Source: Silene latifolia | Lineage: Eukaryota > Streptophyta > Magnoliopsida > Caryophyllales > Caryophyllaceae | Direction: 5' to 3' | Length of the DNA stretch: 64,000 bases | Assembly (NCBI RefSeq): GCF_048544455.1 | Contig: NC_133534.1 | Location: 217,477,735-217,541,734, forward strand | Shown: piece by piece, positions 36,101 through 45,998 of the stretch | Numbering within the stretch: the first letter of the stretch is position 1 | How the letters are laid out: every line of letters begins with the position of its first letter | The notes under the pieces: model-generated | What the model was told of the DNA's origin: nothing | The model's database searches: none | What the model saw: the letters and a program-made list of their open reading frames with translations, nothing else | Made by a program: the position numbers and the translations under genes

Positions 36101-36872
36101 GAATCGACTCCCTATCAAATTCCCAAGGTCTCCCAAGTAACAAATGACAAGCATCCATGGGTAAGACATCACAAAGGACCTCATCAACATAATTCTTTCC
36201 AATAGAAAAAGAGACCAAACATTGTTTATCAACTCTAACCTCGGCTCCTTTGTTGAGCCACCTTAGTTTGTATGGACAAGGATGATTTATTGTGGGTAAT
36301 GAGAGTTTTTCAATCAAAGTATTTGATGCTACATTAGTACAACTCCCCCCATCAATTATCAAATTACACACTCTTCCCTTGATGGTACATCTAGTCCTAA
36401 AGATTTGTTGTCTTTGGTCTAGTTCTAATGGTTGTGGTTGTGTGTGCATCACCCTCCAAGTAACCAAACTAAGTCCCGAATCCGGCAAGACTACCTCGGC
36501 TGCCTCCTTTTGTTCCTCATCACTCTCATCATTTTCACAAACAAGAATCTCATCCTCTCCCCATTGGACTACTTCTAGGGTGCTAAGAGCCCTCTTGGTT
36601 GGACAATCTTTCATGAAATGACCATACCCTTGACATTGGAAGCATTTCTTGAGGCCTACGGTTTTTCTTTGAGAACTTTCGGGTGCTTTTCCTTTGTCAA
36701 AATAGGCTGTTTTTGGTTGTGAATTTGAGAGGTCTTTGGGTTTTGACTCGGTTGGTGTGTGGGGTTTCGAGTAATGGCCTGTTTTGGTCGGGTATTTTTG
36801 TGGGTTAGCCCTTCCCTTTCCCGCTTTCTCAACTCTCAAAGCCAAGTTAACGGCCTCATCAAAGGACCACAC
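33096..36872 (-). CDS. CRM-b nucleocapsid-protease-RT-RNase H-integrase polyprotein
   Basis: 1258 residues from the first Met of the frame; the true reading enters from the gag frame upstream. The zinc knuckle is at 77-90 (CFQCQGYGHFMKDC) and the protease LIIDGGSC has its active D at 174. Reverse transcriptase has YFDD at 538-541 (F in place of the L seen in CRM-a). RNase H lies around FEVECDASG (681-689) to VADALSRR (789-796). The integrase zinc motif ends CAPC near 910-913, and the catalytic D941, D1002 and E1038 have exact D,D(35)E spacing. The tail carries KERFPQKRKNKLMPRADGPF, FNIGDLSPF and LRANPFQEGE. The last 26 codons lie in the 3' LTR. No internal stop or shift is seen over 3.8 kb, so it is potentially functional if the upstream shift is suppressed. 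Confidence 0.94.
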   Translation of the reverse strand: MWSFDEAVNLALRVEKAGKGRANPQKYPTKTGHYSKPHTPTESKPKDLSNSQPKTAYFDKGKAPESSQRKTVGLKKCFQCQGYGHFMKDCPTKRALSTLEVVQWGEDEILVCENDESDEEQKEAAEVVLPDSGLSLVTWRVMHTQPQPLELDQRQQIFRTRCTIKGRVCNLIIDGGSCTNVASNTLIEKLSLPTINHPCPYKLRWLNKGAEVRVDKQCLVSFSIGKNYVDEVLCDVLPMDACHLLLGRPWEFDRESIHHGKENTYSFKFASKRVILSPLPPTIKPTTPPSMVEPSKEILLINGAEILQELEGEGDVYALVVTGLAKGAGGGGEGHGQQATAKEGVSREVQELLDSYGDVFPNELPSGLPPLRGIEHQIDLIPGASLPNKAAYRSDPIATKELQKQIEELVSKGFVRESLSPCAVPALLVPKKDGSWRMCTDSRAINNITVKYRFPIPRLDDILDELSGAQVFSKIDLRQGYHQVRIKEGDEWKTAFKTKQGLYEWLVMPFGLSNAPSTFMRLMTEVLRPYLGRFVVVYFDDILIFSPSKEEHLKHLQVLFETLREHKLYGKLEKCSFMQKEVQFLGFIISDQGILVDQEKVKAIQSWPRPSTITEVRSFHGLASFYRRFIKDFSTIMAPITECMKKGEFSWNDRAESAFNKVKALMCESPILALPNFHKLFEVECDASGVGVGAVLLQDHKPVAYFSEKLNGAKLNYSTYDKEFYAIIRALNHWSHYLKPKPFVLHSDHEALKYINGQHKLNHRHAKWVEFLQSFNFSSKYIEGKNNVVADALSRRFTMLSFMEQRVLGFEHMKDLYIEDPDFKDEWQTLQEGRECEEGRRSKYSSQGGFLFFGNRLCIPKGPYRNLLVKEVHSNGLAGHFGIQKTYDILQEQFFWPKMLGDVQSVIKRCAPCHLAKSSFQKGPYTPLPVPNQPWEDVSMDFIVALPRTQRGKDSIMVVVDRFSKMAHFIACKKTEDASSVANLYLKEVVKLHGVPKSIVSDRDTKFMSHFWRSLWKLLKTRLLFSTSHHPQTDGQTEVTNKTLGRILRATVCKSLKDWDLKLSQAEFAFNRAPSSSTGRSPFEVVYGINPLMPTDLAPIKRNSIDYDAKKRVEQMLQIHAQVKKQIEKTNEGYVSRTKKPSHPKGFEPGDLVWVHLRKERFPQKRKNKLMPRADGPFEVVERIGPSAYKINLPGEYGVHGTFNIGDLSPFYEDLEGEDVEDLRANPFQEGEVETGEEAELDRGLGPSSNLRSNSNSV

Positions 36873-36907
36873 ATGTTGTAATCGGACTCTTTGAGCAACT
36901 TTGTCAT

Positions 36908-37585
36908 CTAGACCCTCAACAAATCTAGCAATTTTTTGTTAGGTTTCTCATTCATTTCACATTGCAAAGTGAGTTGCTCAAAATCTCTAATGTAAGACTC
37001 AAGTGGTTGTTGATCTTGTTTAAGTTGAGTGAGTTTAATGAACAAGTCTTGAGTGTATTCTTTAGGTACAAATTTCTCATTAAGCTTCTTCTTCAACTTT
37101 AACCAAGACTTAATGGGTTCCTTACCATCTCTTTTTCTCTGATTTTTTAAGTTCTCATACCAAAGTGAAGCATATCCTTTAAGTTTTAAGATGGCAACTT
37201 TAAAACACTTAGCATCCGAGTATGACTTAAACTCAAAGACTCTTTCAATAGTTCTAAGCCAATCTATCAAATCTTCGGGATTTAAACTACCATGAAAGTC
37301 TGGAATTTCTACCTTTAAGTCTTTAGGATGCTCCTCATGATAAGCTTCAACCCAAGAATCCTCCGAATCCGAGTGCAAGTCGTCCTCCGTGTCCTCATGC
37401 CCTCGGCCCCTTGCTCCAAACCCACGGCCACGCCCCCTTCCACGGTTTGGTGGTTGTCGTCCTCCTTGCCTTTGTGGTGTTGGAACATTGGTCATCAAGG
37501 TTGTTATGGATTCTAAGATCAAATTCACATTTGTTGTTAATCGGTCTACTTTGTTTTCAAGACCGAGTATTCTCTCTTCACTCAT
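36908..37585 (-). CDS. CRM-b Gag N-terminal part (frameshifted)
   Basis: 225 residues. An arginine-glycine rich stretch (about 44-62) is followed by an acidic linker and the capsid domain (IPDFHGSLNPEDLIDWLRTIERVF, ASLWYENLKNQRKRDGKE). The frame breaks at a run of six A (minus strand; 36932-36937). One more A, or a one-base backward slip, would join it to the pol frame. The break lies inside Gag, before the zinc knuckle, so it is more likely a length change in the run than a designed recoding site. The ATG at 37585 is the first after the primer site. Confidence 0.88.
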   Translation of the reverse strand: MSEERILGLENKVDRLTTNVNLILESITTLMTNVPTPQRQGGRQPPNRGRGRGRGFGARGRGHEDTEDDLHSDSEDSWVEAYHEEHPKDLKVEIPDFHGSLNPEDLIDWLRTIERVFEFKSYSDAKCFKVAILKLKGYASLWYENLKNQRKRDGKEPIKSWLKLKKKLNEKFVPKEYTQDLFIKLTQLKQDQQPLESYIRDFEQLTLQCEMNEKPNKKLLDLLRV

Positions 37586-37645
37586 TGGGCTGTTTTTGTG
37601 TTTTTGAATGTAGTTAGGAAAATGAACTCACAAAACTAAACCAAA

Positions 37646-37658
37646 GCTCTGATAACCA
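37646..37658 (-). other. CRM-b primer-binding site
   Basis: On the minus strand TGGTTATCAGAGC follows the 5' LTR after three bases. It resembles the initiator methionine tRNA primer site with one extra T. Confidence 0.8.
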
Positions 37659-37661
37659 AGT

Positions 37662-38650
37662 TGGAGTGAAACTTCTAACTCGATAATTTAAGTAGAAAAC
37701 TAAGGAAAGGAGCCTAAGTTTGCATGAAACAAACTTCAGATTAGGCGTGTCCCTAGGGACGGTTTTGGGTGATATGACTAACCCCGAACACAAAGCAATA
37801 GGATTAGACTCGATAGTTTAAAAGCACACAAGCAAGTAAACTATCAAACTCCAAGCACAAAGCAAAGGAGCTCTTCAAGCACAAAGCAAAGAAGAGATTT
37901 TAATGAAGAAAACTCATGTTTCTTACTTGGTTTTTATCTTAAGCAAATCTGAATATTACACTTGGGAACTTGGCTTATTTATAGCCCAAGTCCTTCTAAT
38001 CTTAACCATCCAAATTACATCCAATGGCTATCATTAAACTACTTAGAAAACAATAAAAGTTGCTGAAAAATCTATCCTAGGCAGCCAAGAGCATCAACCA
38101 AGCAAGAACAATCCAAATGGTCTTCTCAAGGTCTTACAATGAAAGGGACATAAGAGCTATCCTAGGAACACACAATTGGAGGCTTCCTTAGTCCATTTTC
38201 GGCTGGTATAAGCCCTTGAGAGCAGCCCCCAAAGCTCTTACACAATTGTAAGAATGATAGTGACACTTTGGATCTTCCTTGAAAGCGACATTTGAGCTAA
38301 CTCTTCAAAATAAAGAAAACAGCCTCCTAGGACTGATTTGGACGGTTTGAGCAGCTGAAAAACGTCCTAGGATGGTCTTCATGTGATTACTAAAAAGATG
38401 GGACCGATTGGAAGCAAACTAAGCTCGTTTGTTGAAAACCGATAAACCCGTCACTCGGTTTTGTCTTGTGATTTCATCTTAGCTCGGATCCTTATTTAAA
38501 TAAAAGTCCCTAGGCAAAAAGTCTCAATATTCATTATAGAATTGAGACGTGACAAAGATTACCATGTCTTCTTAGACGGAATTTGAGTTAGACCTCAAAT
38601 TGGACGAAGGTCCCAATCCGCGGTCTAGCTCGGCCTCCTCTCCCGTTTCA
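37662..38650 (-). repeat. CRM-b 5' LTR
   Basis: 989 bp, intact, from TGAAACGGGAG to CACTCCA in element orientation. It carries the same six CCTAGG palindromes as the other copy. A TATA box lies at 37976-37983. Confidence 0.94.
37976..37983 (-). promoter_or_regulatory. TATA box in CRM-b 5' LTR
   Basis: TATAAATA on the minus strand, in context GGGCTATAAATAAGCC. It is the probable core promoter of the element. Confidence 0.6.
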
Positions 38651-38655
38651 ATATT

Positions 38656-39286
38656 TGCGATGGAGGCGGAACTCCAAAGGAGAGCCTTCAAAATGGGCAA
38701 TGCTAATGAGATTTACTCCAAACTTGTGACCATGTTTTCACAAACTCCGCGGATCGTCCAATATGAGGCGGCCGCGGCATTCTTTGATCTCGACTTCAAA
38801 GAGGGCCAAAAGGTTAGCCCTCATGTGCTCAAACTCATGGAGCTTGTCGAGACCTTGAAAATTCAAAAGGTTGAAATTCCCAAAGAACTCATCGTAGATA
38901 GGATTCTACACTCCTTGTCTAAAGTCAAGGCATATGTGCAATTCCGGGTGAATTTCAATATGCAAGACAAGGATGTGTCTCTTGAGGAGTTGCACAAGTT
39001 ACTTGTGCAAGCCGAGAGGGACATGGGGTTAAATGTGAACCCTCCCAAGGATGTGCTTAACATAAGCACAAAGAGTAAGGGGAAGTTCAAGAAGAATGGG
39101 AGAAAGGGCAAGAAGCAAGCTCCCACATTCACCAAAGCTAAGTCTTGTGAAGCTAGCACCTCCAAAGTCAAGAAGGGTCTTCTTGATAAGTGCCATTATT
39201 GTAATGGCATGGGACATTGGAAAAGGAATTGTTCCAAGTACCTTGGTGATATCAAAGCTGGAAAGATCACTCCAGTAGGTAAATGA
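38656..39286 (+). pseudogene. Copia-type gag, 3' part
   Basis: Continues the gag frame interrupted at 26403. After removing the insertion and one ATATT copy, the phases match and give about 300 codons without a stop. It carries the copia Gag capsid pattern (KVSPHVLKLMELVETL, LHKLLVQAERDMG) and a lysine-rich segment. A CCHC zinc knuckle CHYCNGMGHWKRNC lies 23 residues before the stop. In full-length copia elements the frame continues into protease; here it stops soon after the knuckle. An open frame can be read from 38600, but its first codons are LTR of CRM-b. Confidence 0.9.
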
Positions 39287-42200
39287 CTAACCTTCTTTTA
39301 TGTTTCTAAATTCAACTATGGTATTATGATGCAAAGTTGTGATAATGTATCTCCCTTTTTATTGTAAATAGGGCCTCCACCAAGCAAAGACAAGGGAAAA
39401 GAAAAACAAGCATGATAAACCATGGAGAAGCTAAGGATAGCTTTTATGGAGCCTTGTTTTTCATTGTCTTATTTTAAGTTATGTTTTGAATATTAGAACT
39501 TTAAGTTTCCGTGTTCGACATGGAAAGGTATTTTGGATAATGGTTTGTATTTTGGATGATGGTGACTTGGTTTGCAACCCAAGTCACCCGTTTTATCATT
39601 TATCCTTTTAATGTTCTAAATTTCATCTTTAAAATGCTTGCGTTTTGAAACATAAGATTATTCACTTAAAGTGATCTAATAGACAAATATAATGACCGGT
39701 TTCATTATATGTCCACATGCTTAAGGCTTGTGTATGATCATTTATGAAGTGATTTTGAGTCTATGAACTCTCTTAAAGGTATGTTAATCACCAAGTACAC
39801 ACATGAAATCAATTAATATTAGTCTGTCTATGAGATAGTTCTCCTTATACTTCAACATCATTGATTGGTGTCTCATATGCTATCTTTGAATATATAGTGT
39901 ATTTATTCTAAAGATAGAGTGGGAGAAAAATGAGGACACAACACACAAGGCAAGATAAAATTGTGTACTTGTGTAAATGTAGATCTACACAAGAGAAAAT
40001 GATTTGAATAAAGGTATATCTATTTACATAGTATACCAAATAGATGAGATCTATGGTCTCAAGTTAGTTCTATATAACTAATGAGACCAAGTGTAGTAAT
40101 AATAAAGAGTATATTCTTAAGATAACTACACGAGGAGACCAAAAGAAGGTTTTGGAAGGATAATGACTAATGTAAAGTCTTAACGAGTTTTTTGACTAAG
40201 TTTATGAAGCATTTGACCAATAGTTTCAATCATGAGTTTTACTTAAGAGCCTAAATGAATCAAAGTAACATACTAGTTATGATCAATATCAAGTTGCAAA
40301 GATTGATATTCCGATATCTTCAATAGCCAACGTTTTAACCACGCAAATGTCATTGTTTAACCTCGCTATGAAATGGTTAAACCTCCTTCGAAAGGGTATT
40401 CGAAGGACCTATTCTAAATATTATTTGTATTTGAATAATGACATTGCTACACATCATTATGACATGAGTGTGTTAGAGATTTAAAATATCTTTCCGTAAG
40501 GTTGAGATGAGACCACTTCAAAATAGGCATCTTGAAAGGATATGATGGGAACATATATGGTTTTATCCTAGTAACTTGGCAAAGCGATTTATATTTATAT
40601 TCTTGACAAATTTCGATTGAGAAGTCAATTTTGAAATATGTAGAATTGAGTGGGAGTTAGGAAATTCTCATGTGAAGACATGGGATTTAGTGGGAGCTAT
40701 CATCCTTGAATGTATAAAAACTCATTGCTCATTAAAGAATGACGAGCTAATATCTTCTTTCATAAAGAAGCTTTCGAGTTTTCAATTCTGGATAAAAATG
40801 GACAATGATGGATCCAATTACATCATGGGATGTTGGATTAGTATTAAGAAATACACATCACATCAACATACGCGTAGGTTATTCGTATGAATGAAAATGG
40901 GATTACCATTAGCAGTCATGGTAGTTCATTGAACCTAAGAACGGTTGATCTCATGATTATTAGTAACTAATGTTTCCGCCATTAGAATAATCATGTACAT
41001 GTCCAATTATAAATCATATGCATAAGAGCATGATGATAGACTTGGTGAGCCAAAATAGAAACGTCATGAATTCTCAAGTAGAATCCGATGAGCGATTTCA
41101 GTGTTTGACGGAATGTTCTATTGTGTGTCAAGAGGTTGCACATATTGTAGAAAATCCGAACACAGATGAGGATTTATGAGAATCCCAAATCTTTCAAGCC
41201 CAGAAAGAGAAATGAGAAGTTTTGGAAAGATACTTGGTTAAGTAAGAGGTTATTCAAAACAATCTTTTCTAATAAAGCTAGGACTTGTGAGAAGTACTAA
41301 GCTAATAATCTTGTCAATTGTTGCAAGATTCTACAAAACATATACCTAGTGCATTGTGTGTGGATGAAATACTTGATCGGTACAAGTTATACTATTCATC
41401 GCAAATTCGTTCGTTATGAGATGATCGATAAGAAAGTTCTTTCAAGTTAAAGAACCAATACCAAGGTCGAGAACCTTGATGTGTACTTGGTAAAATTCAT
41501 GGTATGAGAACATGAATGTGAAGGAAATTGCAAGTGTAAGAAGTTTGAACACATGGACACATGAGATGTTAAACTTCTATTGCAATCAATAAGTGTTTAC
41601 ACTTATGATAAACATCACAAGGTTGTAATATGATATTGACTACCCGAGTGTGATGTCGACTTTTGTCGTTTGAGTTATTATTAACTCACTTTGGACATTG
41701 TTATATCCAAACGGGTTGTAGAGACAATTGAACCCCGTTAAAGTGAACATGGATTAACATTGTTTTTGCCCATAGTTACTTATATGAGGTGACGTCTCGA
41801 AGTGACTAGAGTGTGAGGCGATTGATGGCAAGTTCAAGTGCCATACAGTCATGTGAGATGACTAGTCGATCACATAGGCAGACTGTTAGGAACATTTTGT
41901 CGGGCCTAATGACCGCTTATAGAGTTCTGGCAAATTTATATAGCCTGGTCGTGGCGAGAGCTACTATAGTATTCAAATGAGTCGATTCTTTTGACTAAAG
42001 ACTATTCGCCTAAGATGGCACAGTTTCAGATTAACTTTGATTTGTGTTACTACGACCTTCGTAAATGGGGTCAAATGGGCATATTTTGGGTTATGATGGC
42101 TGTGGCTAGTCGAAGGAATGAGTGCGATAGGAATTGTCCACCTTGTCGGGTTATAACAATATCTCGGGGCCACTCGAGGAGTAATGAATTGGAAATGCGT

Positions 42201-42382
42201 GGCCACGCTCGGATGGCATCCAGAGTGGATAAATCCGGTCAATCGGTTATTCTCGGATCGAGGAAACCACTCTCGATATGATCACTTGCAAGTACGACCT
42301 GAAAGACACCTTGCATTGAGTGGGATATAGTAATAGGACAAGAGAATTGGTGACGCACACTTGTCGAGGACAAGTGGGAGAT
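39287..42382 (+). other. Copia-type element, non-coding 3' region
   Basis: 3.1 kb between gag stop and 3' LTR without a credible protein. I looked for integrase, reverse transcriptase (YVDD) and RNase H motifs and saw none. The last part, about 41760-42382, is less AT-rich and ends in the purine tract ACAAGTGGGAGAT (42370-42382). It may hold signals needed for copying by partner enzymes, or be the remains of a deleted pol. Confidence 0.65.
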
Positions 42383-43659
42383 TGTTGGAATATGTGTCCT
42401 CCGACAATAATGCGATCACGACTGTTGATCATGATGATCACATGTTTAAGTCTCATTAAAATGAATACAATTGGGAAGTAATATTGTTCTTGTCAACCGG
42501 TCAACATATATCGGTAATGATTGGTCGACTAGAGTTTGACATTCTTGTCGTGTGACGGTGGTGATCAGTTGATCCCCTAGGTCATACCTAAAGGGCAACC
42601 CTCTTAATTGATTATTTAATTAATCGTATAATGTTACGAGTTAATTAAATTACTTGAAAAAATTGACGGACGATTTTGGAAGTAAAATTTACGTATCAAA
42701 TTGAAATGTGATTAAATATGATACGGTCGAGTAATTGAATTGTATCATTACTCGGATGAAATAAATTGTTTAATGTAACAATTAAATTGAATGAATTGTT
42801 ATAAATACAATCAGTTGTGATTTATAAATTGGTAAAATATTTTGGCACAAGTAATTATGAAATTACTAAGTCAATTTTTGTGTGTGACGTATTTTTATTA
42901 ATACGTTGATTTTTAATATGATAAAAATACATGAACAAATATATGTGACATGTAACATGTAACATATAGACAATTGACAAAAATAATATGGACACCATAT
43001 TATGCAAAGGGCCGAAAATTAGAAGGTGTTTTAGCTAAATTATAAGTTGTGTGTAATTAGTGGAAAACACAATGATTAAAGGCAACCCTAGCCATGCATA
43101 CCTATTGTTCCTTGTGAAGAACAATTTCTTCATGCATTGGCTCCCCTTATGTCCTCCTCTTACACGGTTTGGAGAAGAACAATGCCATCATTGTTTTTCT
43201 AATAATTTTCACCTAATAACACTAAAATGTTTTAGTGTATTCATTCATTCAACTCATCCAAAATATAAGTTTTCTAGAGAAATAAAATCCTCTCTTTATC
43301 TCTCATCCAAACCGAAAATACTTAAGTGTTTATAAATATTTTTGGTTCAATTTTCTACTAAGAATTAATATTATAACTAGTATTTGTAATATTAATTTAA
43401 TTAAGAGGAGCCTTGGGTATTATACATAGGGAGAGATCTTACACTTAGATCTTTGTTCTTCCATTGGAAAAGCTCAAGAACAAGTAGAGAAAGGTGATCT
43501 CTCTTGTGCCCTCTAAACCGAAATACTTCAATGTAAGGACATGATTTCCCCTCTATTTTATTATATTGTTTGCATGCATAAGATCCGTTTTAATTTATGA
43601 CAAATTAATTAGACATATATGAGTATGTTAAATATGTATATAGATCTACATTTCCTTCA
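42383..43659 (+). repeat. Copia-type element 3' LTR
   Basis: 1277 bp, matching the 5' LTR with about ten substitutions and two small indels. It is followed by the duplication ACACT (43660-43664). Confidence 0.93.
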
Positions 43660-43664
43660 ACACT

Positions 43665-44329
43665 GCGATCCAATCTACTCAATGCAACAAATAATGAGAG
43701 ACATCAAAATATTTGGCACCAACAAAAACGATAATAGATGTTAAAATCAAAACCCTAATAAATGAATTTCCACAATTCAACCTTAAAACTATAATCAACA
43801 AAGTAAATATGAGAGTTGTAGCAATTACATTTTGGTGGTAACTGATGGCGGTGCGATAGTGACTGAAACGATACTCTGACCGGCAAACATGGACTAACAA
43901 CAATGATGGGCGACACGTCTTCTCGAGGATAATGCGCTGGTGGGGCGGTTGGTGCGGAAAGTGGCGGGATGGTGGTTGACTGGTTGTGGAGGTGGTGGAG
44001 GCGGATTTGGAAAATGAGGGAAGAAGAAGAGTGATTTGGGATTTGGGAATATAGGGTAAATGTTCAATTATGAATTTTCTATAATGTTCTAGAGTGTTGG
44101 GTTGTGGATTTAAAGTTACCTGGGAAATTAAATGGACATCATATATTTTAATATCCCATGTCCTTTAAAATCCATTTTAATAGACCTCAGTTTTCTAAAA
44201 TCACTGATGTATATTAAATAGTATAGGCATCTGTTTTTTACAAATCTCGGATGTCTATATTTATGCATCTGTTTTTTTAAAATCTCGGATGCATATTGAG
44301 TGATGTCTATATCGTTTTTTGTAGTAGTG
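43665..44329. other. CACTA right arm
   Basis: Contains a C-rich stretch on the minus strand (about 43900-44040) that resembles a plant 5' untranslated region or first exon (CTTCTTCTTCCC, then CCTCCACCACCTCCAC), ending near a GTAATTGC donor-like site. Being upstream of the captured dehydrogenase exons on the same strand, it could be captured from a gene start, but no protein was recognised. The last 160 bp hold subterminal repeats (GATGTCTAT, GGCATCTGTTTTTT) and the terminal inverted repeat. Confidence 0.5.
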
Positions 44330-45158
44330 CTTGTTTATTAGTCCTTGTGGCTCGTTGTGTTGAACAATTGTAATTGTTCATTAGCCAATGTGTCTCGTTG
44401 TGTGAACCATTTGTCCATGTTCATTAGCCCTTGTGAGTCGTTGTGTGAACTATTTGTCCTTGTTTATTAGTAAATGTGACTCGTTGTGTGAACCATTTAT
44501 CCTTGTTTATTAGTCCTTGTGGTTCGTTGTGTTGAAAAATTGTAATTGTTCATTAGCCAATGTGAATCGTTGTGTGAACCATTTGTCCTTGTTCGTTAGT
44601 CCTTGTGACTCGTTGTGTGAACCATTTGTCCTTGTTCATTAGTCCATGTGACTCGTTGTGTGAACCATTTGTCCTTGTTCATTAGCGCTTGTGAGTCGTT
44701 GTGTGAACTATTTGTCCTTGTTCATTAGTCCTTGTGATTTGTTGTGTTAAACAATTGTTCTTGTGCATTAGTCCATATGGCTCGTTGTGTGAACAATTTG
44801 TCCTTGTTTATTAGTCTTTGTGTTTCGTTGTGTTGAACAATTATAATTGTTCATTAGCAAATGTGAATCGTTGTGTGAACCATTTGTCCTTGTTCACTAG
44901 TCCTTGTGACTCGTTGTGTGAACCATTTGTCCTTGTTCATTAGTCCTTGTGACTCGTTGTGTTAAATAATTGTTCTTGAGCATTAGTCCATATGGCTCGG
45001 TTTGTGAACCATTTGTCCTTGTTTATTAGTCTTTGTGACTCGTTGTGTTGAACAATTGTAATTAATCATTAGTAAATGTGACTCGTTGTGTGAACCATTT
45101 ATCTTTGTTCATTAGTCCTTGTGACTCAGTGTGTGAACGATTTGTCCTTGTTCATTAG
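44330..45158. repeat. 43-bp satellite, segment 2
   Basis: About 19 monomers continuing block A copy 3 after the CACTA element, matching about 7708-8536. CRM-c cuts it after ATTAG (45154-45158). There are no genes. Confidence 0.96.
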
Positions 45159-45933
45159 TGATGCAGGAGCATGTTCGGAACAAGCAAATGAACTTCTTAT
45201 TAGTCGAAATGTAACTCAACTAGTAAAAGGATTTGAGCTTGGATCGAGAAATGTGTTGATGCTAAAATGGGAAGGCATGGGAGCCGCATAACACGGCTCT
45301 GGGCTGCATATCACGGCTCCTAGGATAATTAGGATACACGGTTTCCTAAATCGTGTAGGAATAATAAGTTAGGTAATTACTATTTCTAATAAAGTTAGGA
45401 AAGCTAGATTTTCCTAATCCTAGTCAAATTAGAATACCCTAAATCTGATTGTATTCTAGTTTTTAGTATTTTAATTACTTTCCTAGTTAGTTTTGGAAAG
45501 GAGAATAATTTTCCTAGTTAGTTTAGGAAAGGGAAAGATAGCTTAATTTCCAAGTTAGGGTTTGGGTCGAATTGTGACCTCGTTTAGGAGTATATTAGGC
45601 CGTGTATGATCAGAGAAGCATCATTCGAATTTCCGGCAATAAAAATTGTTTACATTTGTGAGCATTATTCTGATTAGGTTTGCGAGCTTAATCTTTAGAT
45701 CTTCCTTGCGAGGTCGATTGCGTGAATCTGCGTTTGACACCTTGCGAGGTTAGGACTAGGAATTCACCATACTATCCAGTTCCATTCATAATCACGAAAT
45801 AATCAGTCCAAACAACACAATTTCCGCTGCAAATTTACCAAGTGTCACGACATATACAATCTCAGAAATAGCAAACTCGAACGAACAGTTCAACGATCTG
45901 TTCAATCTCGTTTTTTCATACTGTTTTACATCA
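45159..45933 (+). repeat. CRM-c 5' LTR
   Basis: 775 bp, from TGATGCAGGAGC to TTTTACATCA. It holds repeated inverted motifs based on TTTCCTA and TAGGAAA near 45410-45535. Confidence 0.94.
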
Positions 45934-45936
45934 AAT

Positions 45937-45949
45937 TGGTTACCAGAGC
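45937..45949 (+). other. CRM-c primer-binding site
   Basis: TGGTTACCAGAGC follows the LTR after three bases. It resembles the methionine tRNA primer site. Confidence 0.8.
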
Positions 45950-45998
45950 TAAGTTCAGATTTATTCCTTAATAGATCTGTCTTGGGACATTGCTAATC

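Larger units (their letters stand above)
26404..38650 (-). mobile_element. CRM-b: Ty3/gypsy CRM-type retrotransposon in copia gag
   Basis: Flanked by the duplication ATATT (26399-26403 and 38651-38655), with 989-bp LTRs. The right LTR is 37662-38650. The left LTR is 26404-26417 plus 32200-33174 because CRM-a is inserted in it. Without CRM-a the element is 6465 bp. The two LTRs look identical by eye, so insertion was very recent. Gag and pol are complete apart from one frameshift at 36932-36937. Assignment to the CRM clade rests on the integrase signature ([17 protein letters not shown]), the RGIEHQIDLIPG block, the FNIGDLSPF...LRANPFQEGE tail, lack of a classical chromodomain and pol reading into the 3' LTR. 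Confidence 0.92.
22594..43659 (+). mobile_element. Gag-only copia-type LTR retrotransposon, split by two CRM-type elements
   Basis: Two LTRs of about 1.28 kb (22594-23869 and 42383-43659), both starting TGTTGGAATATG and ending CTTCA, are flanked by the 5-bp duplication ACACT (22589-22593 and 43660-43664). A primer site resembling the methionine-tRNA type follows the left LTR, and the purine tract ACAAGTGGGAGAT precedes the right LTR. Without the nested 12.2-kb insertion the element is about 8.8 kb. Its only recognisable protein is a copia-type Gag of about 300 residues. No protease, integrase or reverse transcriptase is visible in the remaining 3.1 kb, so it must move with enzymes supplied in trans. 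Gag-only LTR elements are known in plants (the TR-GAG type); assignment to a particular family is inference. Confidence 0.9.
20608..44329. mobile_element. CACTA (En/Spm-type) DNA transposon, non-autonomous, with nested insertions
   Basis: The ends read CACTACTACAAAAATCG at 20608 and, in reverse complement, CACTACTACAAAAAACG at 44329. They are flanked by the 3-bp duplication CTT (20605-20607 and 44330-44332). CACTA termini plus a 3-bp duplication define the CACTA superfamily. Removing a 21-kb retrotransposon stack leaves about 1986 bp of left arm and 665 bp of right arm, 2.65 kb in all. No transposase reading frame is visible, so it would need an autonomous partner. Subterminal repeats based on GATGTCTAT occur at both ends, as the family uses for transposase binding. 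It carries a captured host gene fragment (22079-22349, minus strand). Which strand counts as forward is undetermined. Confidence 0.93.

Noticed and set aside
36928..36940. Programmed frameshift site in CRM-b
   Set aside because: It falls inside Gag before the zinc knuckle, where recoding would leave most Gag without its RNA-binding part; mutation or length error is simpler. Kept as a low-interest check.
26404..38650. Endogenous virus with an envelope gene
   Set aside because: After integrase each Ty3/gypsy element goes straight to purine tract and LTR; there is no envelope-like frame.
38600..38655. Start of the copia gag 3' frame at an ATG at 38600
   Set aside because: These codons are CRM-b LTR and target duplication. 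The real frame enters from 26403.
41991..42281. 96-codon open frame near the end of the copia element
   Set aside because: No recognisable motif; an overlapping opposite-strand frame of similar length suggests both are chance in the less AT-rich tail.
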